From DRQF01 sp964559135 (GTDB lineage: Bacteria; Planctomycetota; GCA-002687715; DRQF01), in the NCBI GenBank assembly GCA_964559135.1, contig CAZLGG010000004.1, positions 1 through 64,000 on the forward strand: a DNA stretch of 64,000 bases, written 5' to 3'. The notes beneath the pieces are model-generated. The model had not been told where the DNA came from. It ran no database searches and saw nothing but the letters and a program-made list of their open reading frames with translations. A program made the position numbers and the translations under genes. This document shows, piece by piece, positions 53,993-62,185 of this stretch (position 1 is the stretch's first letter; each line of letters starts with the position of its first letter).

Positions 53993-54463
53993 ATGACCAT
54001 GGAAACGACTCTTCTCATCGTGAAGCCCGACGGCGTCCAACGCGGACTGGTGGGACGCATCCTCCAACGCTTCGAAGACAAGGGTCTTCAACTTGTCGGC
54101 CTCAAGATGATGCACATCACCGAAGACCTCGCTCATCGCCATTACGCGGCTCATAAAGAAAAGCCCTTCTTCAAGGGTCTCGTTCGTTTCATGACGTCGA
54201 GTCCTGTCGTCGTGATGGCCGTCCGGGGCGTCGGCGCCATCGAGATCTGCCGGAAGATGATGGGAGCCACGTTCGGCAGCCGCGCCGAAGCCGGCACGAT
54301 CCGCGGCGACTTCGGAGTGAGCAACAGCTTCAACCTGATTCACGGCTCCGACTCCCCGGAAGCCGCTTCCCAGGAGATCGAATTGTTCTTTGCACAGGGC
54401 GAGGTCTTCGATTTTCCCCAGGGCAACCTCGAGTGGATCTACGACGCCGCCGAGGAGCTCTGA
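53993..54463 (+). CDS. ndk: Nucleoside diphosphate kinase
   Basis: 156 residues from ATG 53993, slightly above the usual 140-150. It balances NTP pools by passing phosphate through His117 in NLIHGSDS. Other marks are LIVKPDGVQRGLVG and the segment MGATFGSRAEAGTIRGDFG. A second ATG two codons later is possible. The following NFACT gene starts 22 bases downstream. Confidence 0.97.
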   Translation: MTMETTLLIVKPDGVQRGLVGRILQRFEDKGLQLVGLKMMHITEDLAHRHYAAHKEKPFFKGLVRFMTSSPVVVMAVRGVGAIEICRKMMGATFGSRAEAGTIRGDFGVSNSFNLIHGSDSPEAASQEIELFFAQGEVFDFPQGNLEWIYDAAEEL

Positions 54464-54484
54464 AGCGCCCCGAAAGGGTCCCCC

Positions 54485-55948
54485 ATGACCGCCGATGAAC
54501 TCGCGGTGATTCTGAGAATCCTGCAGCCGCGGGTCATGGGGGGCTTCCTCCAAAAGATTCGCGAGGTCGCTCCGCACCGGATCATTCTAGGCTTTCACCG
54601 AGGGGGTGTCGGCGCCACCCAAATCCTCGTGGACGTGACGCCAACGGCCCCGCGGGTCCAGCCCACCGAACGGAGATTTCAGGCGCCCAAGTCGGCTTCT
54701 CCGTTCTCCTTGGCTCTCCGAAAACTCCTTCTCGGCGCCCGGCTGGACGGGCTCCGCCAAGAGCCCGGCGACCGTATCGTCCACCTTCAGTTCCTGAAAA
54801 AGGAGGACGAGCGCCTCGTCCCGCGCGATCTGGTCATCGAGGTGATCCCTCGCCGCGCGGGCCTTTTCGTCCTGGACGATGAGGCGTGCATTCTCCTCGC
54901 CTCGTCGGCGCGCGACGACCGCCGAGGTCGACTGGTGCGAGGGGGGACTTGGTCACCGCCTCCCCCACCGCCGTCAACAGAGGACTTGCCGGCTCCTTTC
55001 TTGGAGTTCCCCGGATGGACCGAAGAAACGCTCCTCCATCGTCTCGACGAGAAGCTGGAGGAGGCCGACTCCGAAGACGACGTCGACATGAAGGGGTTGT
55101 CGAAGAGTCTCACGAAGGCGATCAAGCGACAGTTCAAAAGGATCTCCAAGATCGAAGCCGACGTCCGCCGCCTCGACAGCGCGAAGGACGCCTACCGCGA
55201 AGGCGAAGCTCTGAAATCGGCGCTGGGAGACATCGAGAAAGGTGCGACGACGGCACGCGTGCGCGACTGGAGCGTCGACCCTCCTGCCTGGATCGACGTC
55301 GATCTCGATCCGAAGCTCTCCCCCATCGAGAACGTGGAGCGGATCTTCAAGGAAGCCAAGAAGCGCGAGCGCGGCCTCGCCCTCGCGGAGAAACGCCTGG
55401 AAGAGCAGCGCCTGCGCCTCCAGCACCTCCAGTCGCTCGAAGAACTGCTTGGAGACGAGAGCCCGGAGGCCAAAGAGTTGCTCTTGGAGGAGACTCGAAC
55501 GCTCGGCATCGAGGTGCCCCGCGCCCGAACCCCTGCCGAAAAAAAGAGTCGGCCCGAGCCCAGGCTTCCCTACAAGACCTACCACTCCGAAGACGGGACG
55601 CCGATCTGGGTCGGACGTTCCAGCCGCGACAATGACGTCCTCACCTTCCGCCACGCCAAGGGGAATCATTGGTGGCTCCATGCGGAGGACTACCCGGGTT
55701 CCCACGTCGTCGTCCCCATTGCAGATCCCCTCCCGCCGGAGGTCCTCGTCGATGCGGCAACCTTGGCCCTCGGATACTCGAAGGCGCCCAAGGGCGGCAA
55801 ACAGGGAGTGTCGTATACCCGACGCAAGCACGTGACGAAATTCAAGGGGGCCAAGCCCGGACAGGTGCTGCTCCAAGAACGAAAAACCATCCTCATCCGA
55901 ATCGACGCCGACCGATGGAAACGACTGACACACCGTTCCCTCCCGTGA
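54485..55948 (+). CDS. RqcH/NFACT-family ribosome quality control protein, short form
   Basis: 487 residues against about 570 in Bacillus RqcH. NFACT-N (about 1-165) includes SPFSLALRKLLLGA and a GDRIV that keeps the Asp-Arg pair needed for tRNA use in RqcH. A linker with six consecutive prolines follows. The coiled coil spans about 200-345. NFACT-R (about 370-480) has GRSSRDNDVLTFRHA, HWWLHAEDYPGSHVVV and KHVTKFKGAKPGQV. The helix-hairpin-helix region normally between NFACT-N and the coiled coil looks missing or reduced. RqcH tags stalled nascent chains on 50S subunits with alanine. Confidence 0.88.
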   Translation: MTADELAVILRILQPRVMGGFLQKIREVAPHRIILGFHRGGVGATQILVDVTPTAPRVQPTERRFQAPKSASPFSLALRKLLLGARLDGLRQEPGDRIVHLQFLKKEDERLVPRDLVIEVIPRRAGLFVLDDEACILLASSARDDRRGRLVRGGTWSPPPPPPSTEDLPAPFLEFPGWTEETLLHRLDEKLEEADSEDDVDMKGLSKSLTKAIKRQFKRISKIEADVRRLDSAKDAYREGEALKSALGDIEKGATTARVRDWSVDPPAWIDVDLDPKLSPIENVERIFKEAKKRERGLALAEKRLEEQRLRLQHLQSLEELLGDESPEAKELLLEETRTLGIEVPRARTPAEKKSRPEPRLPYKTYHSEDGTPIWVGRSSRDNDVLTFRHAKGNHWWLHAEDYPGSHVVVPIADPLPPEVLVDAATLALGYSKAPKGGKQGVSYTRRKHVTKFKGAKPGQVLLQERKTILIRIDADRWKRLTHRSLP

Positions 55949-55979
55949 TCTCCCGTCGCGCCTCATCCCTCGCGGGAGA
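55949..55979 (+). terminator. Hairpin after the NFACT gene
   Basis: TCTCCCG (55949-55955) pairs with CGGGAGA (55973-55979) across a 17-base loop right after the stop codon. There is no T-run. The remaining bases to 56087 hold nothing clear. Confidence 0.3.
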
Positions 55980-56087
55980 CGAATCAAAAGGTGCGCCCTT
56001 GGCAGCGGTCGCGAGAAATGAAACCTTGAGGGGGTCGCCGGCGAAGCCCTTCATGGCACGCCCGTCGCACGAACCAGGAAATGACTC

Positions 56088-57212
56088 ATGCAGATTCCCA
56101 GCTCCCTTGGCCTCGCTCTTACCCTCCTTCTGCTTTGCGGCTGCGGTACGGGTGGGGGGACCGACAAGAACCTCCACTACTCCGATGTCGAGAATCCCCC
56201 CACGAACGAGGGATTCCAAGGAGATGCGACCCTCTTCGCAGCCAACGCCCAGCGATTCTATGACGCGGGGGAATATCTCGCCGCTCTCCAGCAGTTCCGT
56301 AAACAGCTCGAGAAGGATCCCACCGCCGTGGACGGTCGACTCGGCGAGGCCTACAGCCTGTACAAGCTGGGCGTCAACCTGGCCGCCCGGGGGGCGTACC
56401 ACGAATCCAATCGTCGCCTCGAAGAAGCCCTCGACAACTTCGAGAAGCTGAGCGCGGAGATCCCGATGGAACGGGATACGCTCGAGGGCGATGGGTACGG
56501 GTGGAAGATTCGGCTTGGACTCGCCCTTTCCGAACGCGCACTTGGAGCGCTCGCGAAGTTGCAGTGGGATCGGATTCACAGCGCAATCCTCTCGATGAAG
56601 GATCCCACCGAGGTCGCCAAGGCTGGAGCGGCCCAGAAGGTCCTCCTCAAAAGAAGAGTGGATTACAACGAACGGGCACTGGAACACTTCCGAGAACTGG
56701 CGGCCATGGGCCACCCCGCGCCGGACGTCATCCTGAACCTCGGCGACATGGAGTTGATCGCCGGCAACGACTCCCGCGCGGAGAGAAACTACCTCGCCTA
56801 CCGTGATTTGGCCCGCCGTTCGGTTCAGTCCTGGGATCGTCGACAACGGGAAGCTCCCGACCAGATCGAATCCAAGAACGAGCTGGAACGGGTGCTTGCG
56901 ACCATCGAGGCCAAACGCCGGTCGGCCGTGGAGAAATTGGTCAAGGTGTTGGAACGTCTGGCCGAGATGAAATTCAAACGCGGCGAGTATGCGGAAGCCG
57001 CGTCTCTCCTCGAGGAAGCCCTGAAGACGCAGCCCGACCTCGTACGACTCCACGTTCCCATGGCCGAAATCCTCGAGAAGCAAGGCGAGTATCAAGCGGC
57101 TCTCGAGCACATCGATATATACCTTCGGAGTCTCGACGAATTCGACGAGAATGCGAAGAAGGCGGCAAAGCTGCGCTCGCAGCTTGTCGACAAAATGAAG
57201 AGCACGAACTGA
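56088..57212 (+). CDS. TPR lipoprotein preceding rnpA
   Basis: 374 residues from ATG 56088, eight bases after an AGGA. The lipobox is LLCGC (Cys19). TPR units lie at about 48-80 (AQRFYDAGEYLAALQQFRKQLEKDP), 95-125, 195-250 and 295-365 (RGEYAEAASLLEEALKTQPD, then KQGEYQAALEHIDIYLRSL). It is an envelope protein that probably mediates protein contacts. Only four bases separate its stop from rnpA, so the two are likely co-transcribed, an unusual partner for a tRNA-processing gene. Confidence 0.85.
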   Translation: MQIPSSLGLALTLLLLCGCGTGGGTDKNLHYSDVENPPTNEGFQGDATLFAANAQRFYDAGEYLAALQQFRKQLEKDPTAVDGRLGEAYSLYKLGVNLAARGAYHESNRRLEEALDNFEKLSAEIPMERDTLEGDGYGWKIRLGLALSERALGALAKLQWDRIHSAILSMKDPTEVAKAGAAQKVLLKRRVDYNERALEHFRELAAMGHPAPDVILNLGDMELIAGNDSRAERNYLAYRDLARRSVQSWDRRQREAPDQIESKNELERVLATIEAKRRSAVEKLVKVLERLAEMKFKRGEYAEAASLLEEALKTQPDLVRLHVPMAEILEKQGEYQAALEHIDIYLRSLDEFDENAKKAAKLRSQLVDKMKSTN

Positions 57213-57216
57213 ATCC

Positions 57217-57567
57217 ATGGGGATCGCCAGACGGAAACGCATTCGTTCGGGACGCGACTTTCGAGAGATCTACGCAGAAGGCCGCGTCGTGCGGAACCGC
57301 CAACTGGTGATCTACTTCAGGCCGTCACCGGCGGCCCACTCCCGGGTCGGACTCTCCGTGAGCCGACGACACGGAAACGCCGTGCGACGGAACCGAATCA
57401 AGCGCATCTTGCGAGAGGTGTTTCGCAATGCGACGGATCGCATCCCGGGGCCGTTGGACGTCATCCTCATTCCGCGCCGGGGGCCGGATGCGGAGATCTA
57501 CGCCGCCAACCGAGATGCGTTCATCCACCTCATGCGCAAGGTCGCCAAGACGACGGGGGTGAAATGA
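57217..57567 (+). CDS. rnpA: Ribonuclease P protein component
   Basis: 116 residues, the usual length. Opening residues RRKRIRSGRDFREIYAEGR, the strand RVGLSVSRRHGNAVRRNRIKR with the RNR-type RNA-binding motif, and EVFR are typical. It assists RNase P RNA in trimming tRNA 5' ends. rnpA usually follows rpmH; here the upstream gene is a TPR lipoprotein and rpmH is absent from the window. It overlaps yidD by four bases (ATGA). Confidence 0.95.
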   Translation: MGIARRKRIRSGRDFREIYAEGRVVRNRQLVIYFRPSPAAHSRVGLSVSRRHGNAVRRNRIKRILREVFRNATDRIPGPLDVILIPRRGPDAEIYAANRDAFIHLMRKVAKTTGVK

Positions 57568-57821
57568 AGGTGGAATCCGTCAAGGGGCACTCCCTCCTCG
57601 GGCAGTGCGTCGCGGCGACGATGCTGCTGCCTCTCGGACTCTATCGTCTGACCCTCTCCCATATCATGCCGCCCTGTTGCCGGTTCCAGCCCTCTTGCAG
57701 CGCCTATGCCTGGGAAGCCATCCGCCGTCACGGGCCTTGGAAGGGTGGCTGGCTGACAGCCAAGCGCTTGGCTCGTTGCCAGCCGTGGGGCCCCTGCGGC
57801 GACGACCCCGTCCCCGACTGA
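57564..57821 (+). CDS. yidD: Membrane protein insertion efficiency factor YidD
   Basis: 85 residues. The family core CCRFQPSCSAYAWEAIRRHG, KGGWLTAKRLARCQPW and a DPVP end are all present. The N-terminal segment LLGQCVAATMLLPLGLYRL is the membrane-facing amphipathic helix. YidD aids YidC-dependent insertion. yidC does not follow, unlike the common rnpA-yidD-yidC order. Confidence 0.95.
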   Translation: MKVESVKGHSLLGQCVAATMLLPLGLYRLTLSHIMPPCCRFQPSCSAYAWEAIRRHGPWKGGWLTAKRLARCQPWGPCGDDPVPD

Positions 57822-57835
57822 CGCCGCAAGAGGAA

Positions 57836-57920
57836 TCTCACAAAGACGCATGGGGATGGAAGGGCGCGCGACGCAGGCTCCGCGATGTCTTTCTCCGCAG
57901 CTCCGTGCCTCTGTGAGAGA
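57836..57920. repeat. Palindromic dispersed element, copy 2
   Basis: The left arm TCTCACAAAGACGC (57836-57849) and the right arm ending GTGCCTCTGTGAGAGA (57905-57920) match those of the element at 27083-27176. It sits just after yidD, in the non-coding space before the converging gene. Confidence 0.55.
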
Positions 57921-57980
57921 TCAATCGGAACGTCAAGGACGCTCCAAGGGCTCGTCGTCCCGAATCCAGGGAGAAGGACA

Positions 57981-58011
57981 TCTCACGGAGACGCAGAGGC
58001 ACGAAGACGCG
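57981..58011. repeat. Palindromic dispersed element, half copy 3
   Basis: TCTCACGGAGACGCAGAGGC and the following bases match the left arm of the other copies, and no right arm follows. The 61 bases between copies 2 and 3 are unremarkable. Together they fill most of the 240-base gap between yidD and the next gene. Confidence 0.5.
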
Positions 58012-58061
58012 TCTACCGAACGGTCTAAGACCTGTCCCCTTCGTCGTTCTGGACGGCCCTA

Positions 58062-60266
58062 CTACTTCTTGACGTCCTCGGGCTTGGACTCGTCCTTGGG
58101 GTTCTCGCTGGCGCGCTTCGCCTTCTGGATGGCCTTCTGCCTCTCCTCGAGGCGCCGCTTGCGTTCAGCTTCGAGGCGCTTGCGGCTCTCTTCCGCCTTG
58201 CGTTCGTCCTCGCGCCGTTGAGCGATCTCCTTGTCGAGTTCCGCCGCGACGAGTTTGAAATCACCATTCTTCAGGTGCTCGTAGTCCCACATCGAGGGTT
58301 TGTGCTCCGCGGCCGCATTTTTGCGTTGGAGAGCGAACTCGGCCTGAGCCAAAAGCGAGGGGCGAAGGAAGATCTCCTCGTCGGAGGGGACCTTCTTGGC
58401 TTCGAGTTTGGCAATGCCTTCGAATCCTGGATAGGCGACCGACTTCACGGACTCGGAGACCGTCCCGGGTTCGATGAATTTGTCGGCGGCGGCCTGATCG
58501 TGAAGCACGCGGAATTCGCGACGGAGGAAACTCCGAGCCATGTCTTCGGCCGTCACCTTTTCCTTGTCGAGGACCGGCTCGCGCACGGCCTCGTAGGGGA
58601 GGAAGAAACCTTCCTCGACCACCAACGCATCCGACGCCTCGGAGAGAGCCGCATCGAAGGCCTCGCCGCGATACTTCTCCTTCTCCTCGTCGATCCGGGC
58701 CTTCGCCTCCTCGTCCTTTTGCTTTTTGATCTCTTCGATCCGGGCCTTGTCCTTCTCGGGATCGAGCCCCTGGATCTCTTCCTGGGTCTCCTTCGCGATG
58801 TCGGCCTTCACGGTGGCGGCGAAGTCTTTCACCTTCTCATCCAGGACCTGATCCATCGCCTTTTGGAAACCCTCGATGGCCGCCGTACGCAGCTTTTCGG
58901 CCTCCTTGGCTTCGAAATCCTTCGCGACATCGTCGCGGACGGCATTCAACACCGGAATAGGACTCAAATCCTTGTCCACGAGGCGCCAGATCGACCCGTG
59001 CTTTCCGACGACGTCGACCACCCCCTGATCGAAGGGATCGGTCTCAGGAGTGACCACGTTGCGCATCGTCAAGAGCGTGCCCGGCTTCAGTCCCTGAAGC
59101 TGGAACGGATAGGTTCCGGGCACGTCGGGATGGTTGGTGAGGTCCTGAAGGGTCACCTTGCTGAACTTGAAATAGGAGAGATTGTTTTTCTTGGCGACGG
59201 CCGCGAGGTCGATCGGCTTTCCGGCCGCACTCGTCTTCACGAGTTCATCGTGGACCTTCTTGAGCAGCTCGAGGATCTTCCACTCCTCGATGAATCGCTG
59301 CTTGCGCTTCTCGAAAACCTCGTCGATGTCGGCATCTTTGTCGATTCCATACTCTTCCCGGTGGCGATCGGCGCGACCCTTCAACTTGGCCAGAACGGCG
59401 TCGTCCGGTTCGAACTCCTGGGTGAGTTCCTCCAAGGACGTCTTGCTGATGGGATTGACCTTTTTGAAATCGTCGTCGAGAACCGCGTCGTCCTTATACT
59501 TGTCCTTCCCGAAGAGAAAGCCCACGTACTCGGCCGTCAAGAGCGCGCCTCCCTTGTGGAAACGTTTTTTCTCATCGTCGGTGAGGCTTTTCCAATACTC
59601 TTCGAGCTTCGCCAAGGATTCGGCCGAGTCATCGCCATTCTCGTCCTTTTCGAGCTTGCTCTTTGCTTCGAACGTGGCGGGATCGAAGATGACACCCTTG
59701 AGTTTGATCTTCTGAAACTGTTTCTGGTACTGCTCGAAGATCTCTTGGCTCGAGAGGAGTCCGATGGCCCGATCGATCTCGCGCATGAGCTTCGCCAGGC
59801 GAGCGTCCTCACGGAGCGCCGCTTCGAAAGAAGAGGGAGTCCGGCGATAGACTCTGTTGCAGAACTGGATGTAGGCCTGAGGATCGAACTTCCCGTCGTT
59901 GGCCTGGGCGATCGTCTCCCGCACTTCCTTGTCCAGGATCTCCTGGAATTCCTCCTCACTGAGATGGATGCCGGCCGCGTCGACCAGTCGCTCTCGGATG
60001 AGACGGGCCAGCAGATTGGCTTGGCGCTCCTCGAGGTCCTCCGTCGAGCCACCGAGAGAACCGCTCGCATAGAGGTCGCGTCGTGTGATCTCGTGCTTTT
60101 CCCCATCGACGACGAACGAGGCCACGACCTCCTTCGCCTTGATTTCGTCCTTGGAAGGGCCTTGGACCCACTGGACGACGAAAACCCAGACACCGAACCC
60201 GGCCATCGCGAACAAGACGGCGATCAGGATGGGAGTTCGGTACTTCTCCATGAATTGGAAGATCAT
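58062..60266 (-). CDS. PpiD/SurA-N-like membrane protein without PPIase domain
   Basis: 734 residues. One N-terminal helix (TPILIAVLFAMAGFGVWVFVV, about 11-31) anchors a large periplasmic part. Residues 45-190 resemble the SurA_N chaperone region (ITRRDLYASG, RLIRERLVDAAGIHLSEEEFQEIL). The middle is long, helical and highly charged; the last 60 residues are a Lys/Glu/Arg coiled coil. No parvulin signature is seen, so only a chaperone-type role is inferred, like the non-catalytic part of PpiD. GAGGAAG lies seven bases before the ATG, and a promoter lies upstream. Confidence 0.75.
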   Translation of the reverse strand: MIFQFMEKYRTPILIAVLFAMAGFGVWVFVVQWVQGPSKDEIKAKEVVASFVVDGEKHEITRRDLYASGSLGGSTEDLEERQANLLARLIRERLVDAAGIHLSEEEFQEILDKEVRETIAQANDGKFDPQAYIQFCNRVYRRTPSSFEAALREDARLAKLMREIDRAIGLLSSQEIFEQYQKQFQKIKLKGVIFDPATFEAKSKLEKDENGDDSAESLAKLEEYWKSLTDDEKKRFHKGGALLTAEYVGFLFGKDKYKDDAVLDDDFKKVNPISKTSLEELTQEFEPDDAVLAKLKGRADRHREEYGIDKDADIDEVFEKRKQRFIEEWKILELLKKVHDELVKTSAAGKPIDLAAVAKKNNLSYFKFSKVTLQDLTNHPDVPGTYPFQLQGLKPGTLLTMRNVVTPETDPFDQGVVDVVGKHGSIWRLVDKDLSPIPVLNAVRDDVAKDFEAKEAEKLRTAAIEGFQKAMDQVLDEKVKDFAATVKADIAKETQEEIQGLDPEKDKARIEEIKKQKDEEAKARIDEEKEKYRGEAFDAALSEASDALVVEEGFFLPYEAVREPVLDKEKVTAEDMARSFLRREFRVLHDQAAADKFIEPGTVSESVKSVAYPGFEGIAKLEAKKVPSDEEIFLRPSLLAQAEFALQRKNAAAEHKPSMWDYEHLKNGDFKLVAAELDKEIAQRREDERKAEESRKRLEAERKRRLEERQKAIQKAKRASENPKDESKPEDVKK

Positions 60267-60351
60267 GGACGTGCTTCCTCTTTTTCTGTGGACCGTGGGA
60301 AACGGGGTCGACGGACCCGTCCCGAAGTCCTCTTATCGGCGAAGGTTGCGG

Positions 60352-60379
60352 ATTATAAGCGTAGGCATCGATCGGACAA
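60352..60379 (-). promoter_or_regulatory. Sigma-70-like promoter of the PpiD-like gene
   Basis: On the minus strand TTGTCC (60379-60374) and a perfect TATAAT (60357-60352) are spaced 16 bp. The leader would be about 80 bases. The rest of the 199-base gap to scpB holds nothing clear. Confidence 0.6.
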
Positions 60380-60465
60380 GGAAAACCCCGGAGACTCCGG
60401 TGGAAGCCTGGGCACGGAAATCATTTATACACAATGGCTTATGCCCGCCTCCGCGAGGCCCGGGT

Positions 60466-61059
60466 TCAGAGATCTCGGCCGCGCGGCAAGTCCTTGAGGT
60501 TCTTGAGCCCGAAATGCTCGAGAAAACGACGGGTGGTGCCGTACTGAAACGGGCGCCCGGGGAGGTCCACTCGTCCCACCACCTTCACCATCTTGCGATC
60601 CATGAGGTTGCGAATCAGTTGACCGGACCCCACGCCGCGGATGGCGTCCACCTCGGCGCGGGTGATGGGCTGCTTGTAAGCGATGATCGCGAGAGTCTCC
60701 AACCCGGCAGCGGTGATACGTTCCTCGGTCCGGGTCCGTCCAAGCTTCTGCACCCATTCCCAAAGCTCCTCGCGAGAGACGATCTGAAAACCACCGGAGA
60801 CCTCCTGAAGAAGGATGCCCGAGCCCTCGGCCTCATAGCGCTCCTGCAGCGCGGACAGGGCGGCACGGATCTCGTCGTTCGGGACGTCGTCATCCGGGAG
60901 AATCTTGCGAAGCGCTCGGAAGGTCAAGACGTCGGGGGAAGCGAAGAGCAAGGCCTCCACGACGGCGCGGACACGGGCCGCGGGCCAGGGTTGGGACTCC
61001 TCAACGTCCCGCGCTTCGTTTTCGGTGGATTCGGCTGATGCGTCACTCATGGCGAACAT
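60466..61059 (-). CDS. scpB: Segregation and condensation protein B
   Basis: 197 residues from ATG 61059; ATG 61050 is the alternative. Two winged-helix domains carry the family marks: RAVVEALLFASPDVLTFRAL at the start of the first, and ETLAIIAYKQPITRAEVDAIRGV and PGRPFQYGTTRRFLEHFGL in the second. ScpB dimers bind the ScpA kleisin of the SMC condensin. scpA is not next to it. It lies 36 bases after the parvulin lipoprotein gene on the same strand. Confidence 0.95.
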   Translation of the reverse strand: MFAMSDASAESTENEARDVEESQPWPAARVRAVVEALLFASPDVLTFRALRKILPDDDVPNDEIRAALSALQERYEAEGSGILLQEVSGGFQIVSREELWEWVQKLGRTRTEERITAAGLETLAIIAYKQPITRAEVDAIRGVGSGQLIRNLMDRKMVKVVGRVDLPGRPFQYGTTRRFLEHFGLKNLKDLPRGRDL

Positions 61060-61095
61060 TGTACCGGAACGGGGGTCACTGTCCGTCCCACCATC

Positions 61096-62106
61096 TCAGC
61101 GCCCCTGCACCTGGATCTTCGTCATCCGCTCCACCCGGAGCTGCCACATGTACCATTCATCTTCGCTCATGGGGCGTGTGGTCAACCCGTGGACGATCTC
61201 ATCCTCGACATCCCGGTAGGAGGTCTTCCGGCCCTTGTGGCGCTCCACGATTCTCACGATCTGGTACCGCCGCCGACCCACCGCATCGCGCGCCTCGATG
61301 ACCGAACTGACGCTGCCCACGGGGAGATCGAATGCCACCCGCTCGAGGGCTGGATTCAGTGCCAACCTCCAGACGGGGAACATCAATCCACCGTTCTCCG
61401 CCGAGGGATGGATGCTGTAGGTCCGAGCGAGCGCGGCGAAGTCAGCACCGTCCTCGAGCATGGCTCGGATCTTTCGAGCCTGGACCGGATCGGTGAGACT
61501 GATGATGCGAAAACGGACCCGATCCTCGAGGATTTCCTGATACCGAACGAGCCGCGAGAGCAACCGCTTCGATCGCTCGCGATTGCGGGCGACCCTTTCG
61601 TACTCCGTGAGCCCCTGACCGGTTTTCCGCAACAACCACGTTTCGAGATCGAGAGCGCGGCCGGTTTCCAGGCGAGCCCGCTCGCGCATCTGCTTCTCTT
61701 GGCCCGCCCACCAACGGTCGATCTCGTCTTCATCGACGCGGATGCCGTACTTGGCGACCTCGACGGCGAGAACCCGGTTCGACAGCATGACCGCGATGGA
61801 GGATCTCACCTTCTCGGGAAACGTCTGGAGCATGTAGTCGTAGACCTGGCTTTTCGTCAGGTCCTCGCTCCCCACGCTGGCCACGACGGCATCGCCGCCC
61901 TTGGGAAACTCCAAGAAATCAGGACCGTCGCCGCGGTGGACATCGATGCTGCGCAGCGACGCGGCGGGGTCTTCCGAGGTCATGGACGGGGCTTCGGCCA
62001 CGGGATCGCGAGGCGCCTCGGATTCCCCCTCCTCCACCTCGCCCCAGATCGGGGCACTGCGACAGGAAACCAGACACAAAAGACATGCGGCAAGAAGGTA
62101 CTTCAT
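61096..62106 (-). CDS. Parvulin-type PPIase lipoprotein (PrsA/SurA-like)
   Basis: 336 residues from ATG 62106. The lipobox is LVSC (Cys15). Residues 75-195 are a SurA-N-like helical chaperone region (VGSEDLTKSQVYDYML, LSNRVLAVEVAKYGIRVDEDEID). Residues 205-300 are a rotamase domain (DGADFAALARTYSIHPSAENGG, LPVGSVSSVIEARDAVGRRR). It probably helps fold exported proteins at the membrane. The frame is open 39 codons further upstream without a signal sequence, so the later start is preferred. No clear Shine-Dalgarno. Confidence 0.85.
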   Translation of the reverse strand: MKYLLAACLLCLVSCRSAPIWGEVEEGESEAPRDPVAEAPSMTSEDPAASLRSIDVHRGDGPDFLEFPKGGDAVVASVGSEDLTKSQVYDYMLQTFPEKVRSSIAVMLSNRVLAVEVAKYGIRVDEDEIDRWWAGQEKQMRERARLETGRALDLETWLLRKTGQGLTEYERVARNRERSKRLLSRLVRYQEILEDRVRFRIISLTDPVQARKIRAMLEDGADFAALARTYSIHPSAENGGLMFPVWRLALNPALERVAFDLPVGSVSSVIEARDAVGRRRYQIVRIVERHKGRKTSYRDVEDEIVHGLTTRPMSEDEWYMWQLRVERMTKIQVQGR

Positions 62107-62185
62107 GAGGAAACGGTGGCATCGGGAGACGCAACGCGCAAGGGGGACCGGAACCCTACCGACGGGACCGGCGCCGAGGGAGGAT

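Noticed and set aside
58218..60497. 759-codon plus-strand frame opposite the PpiD-like gene
   Set aside because: It is a Leu/Gly/Asp-rich mirror of a Lys/Glu-rich gene; the minus strand has the membrane anchor, promoter and Shine-Dalgarno.
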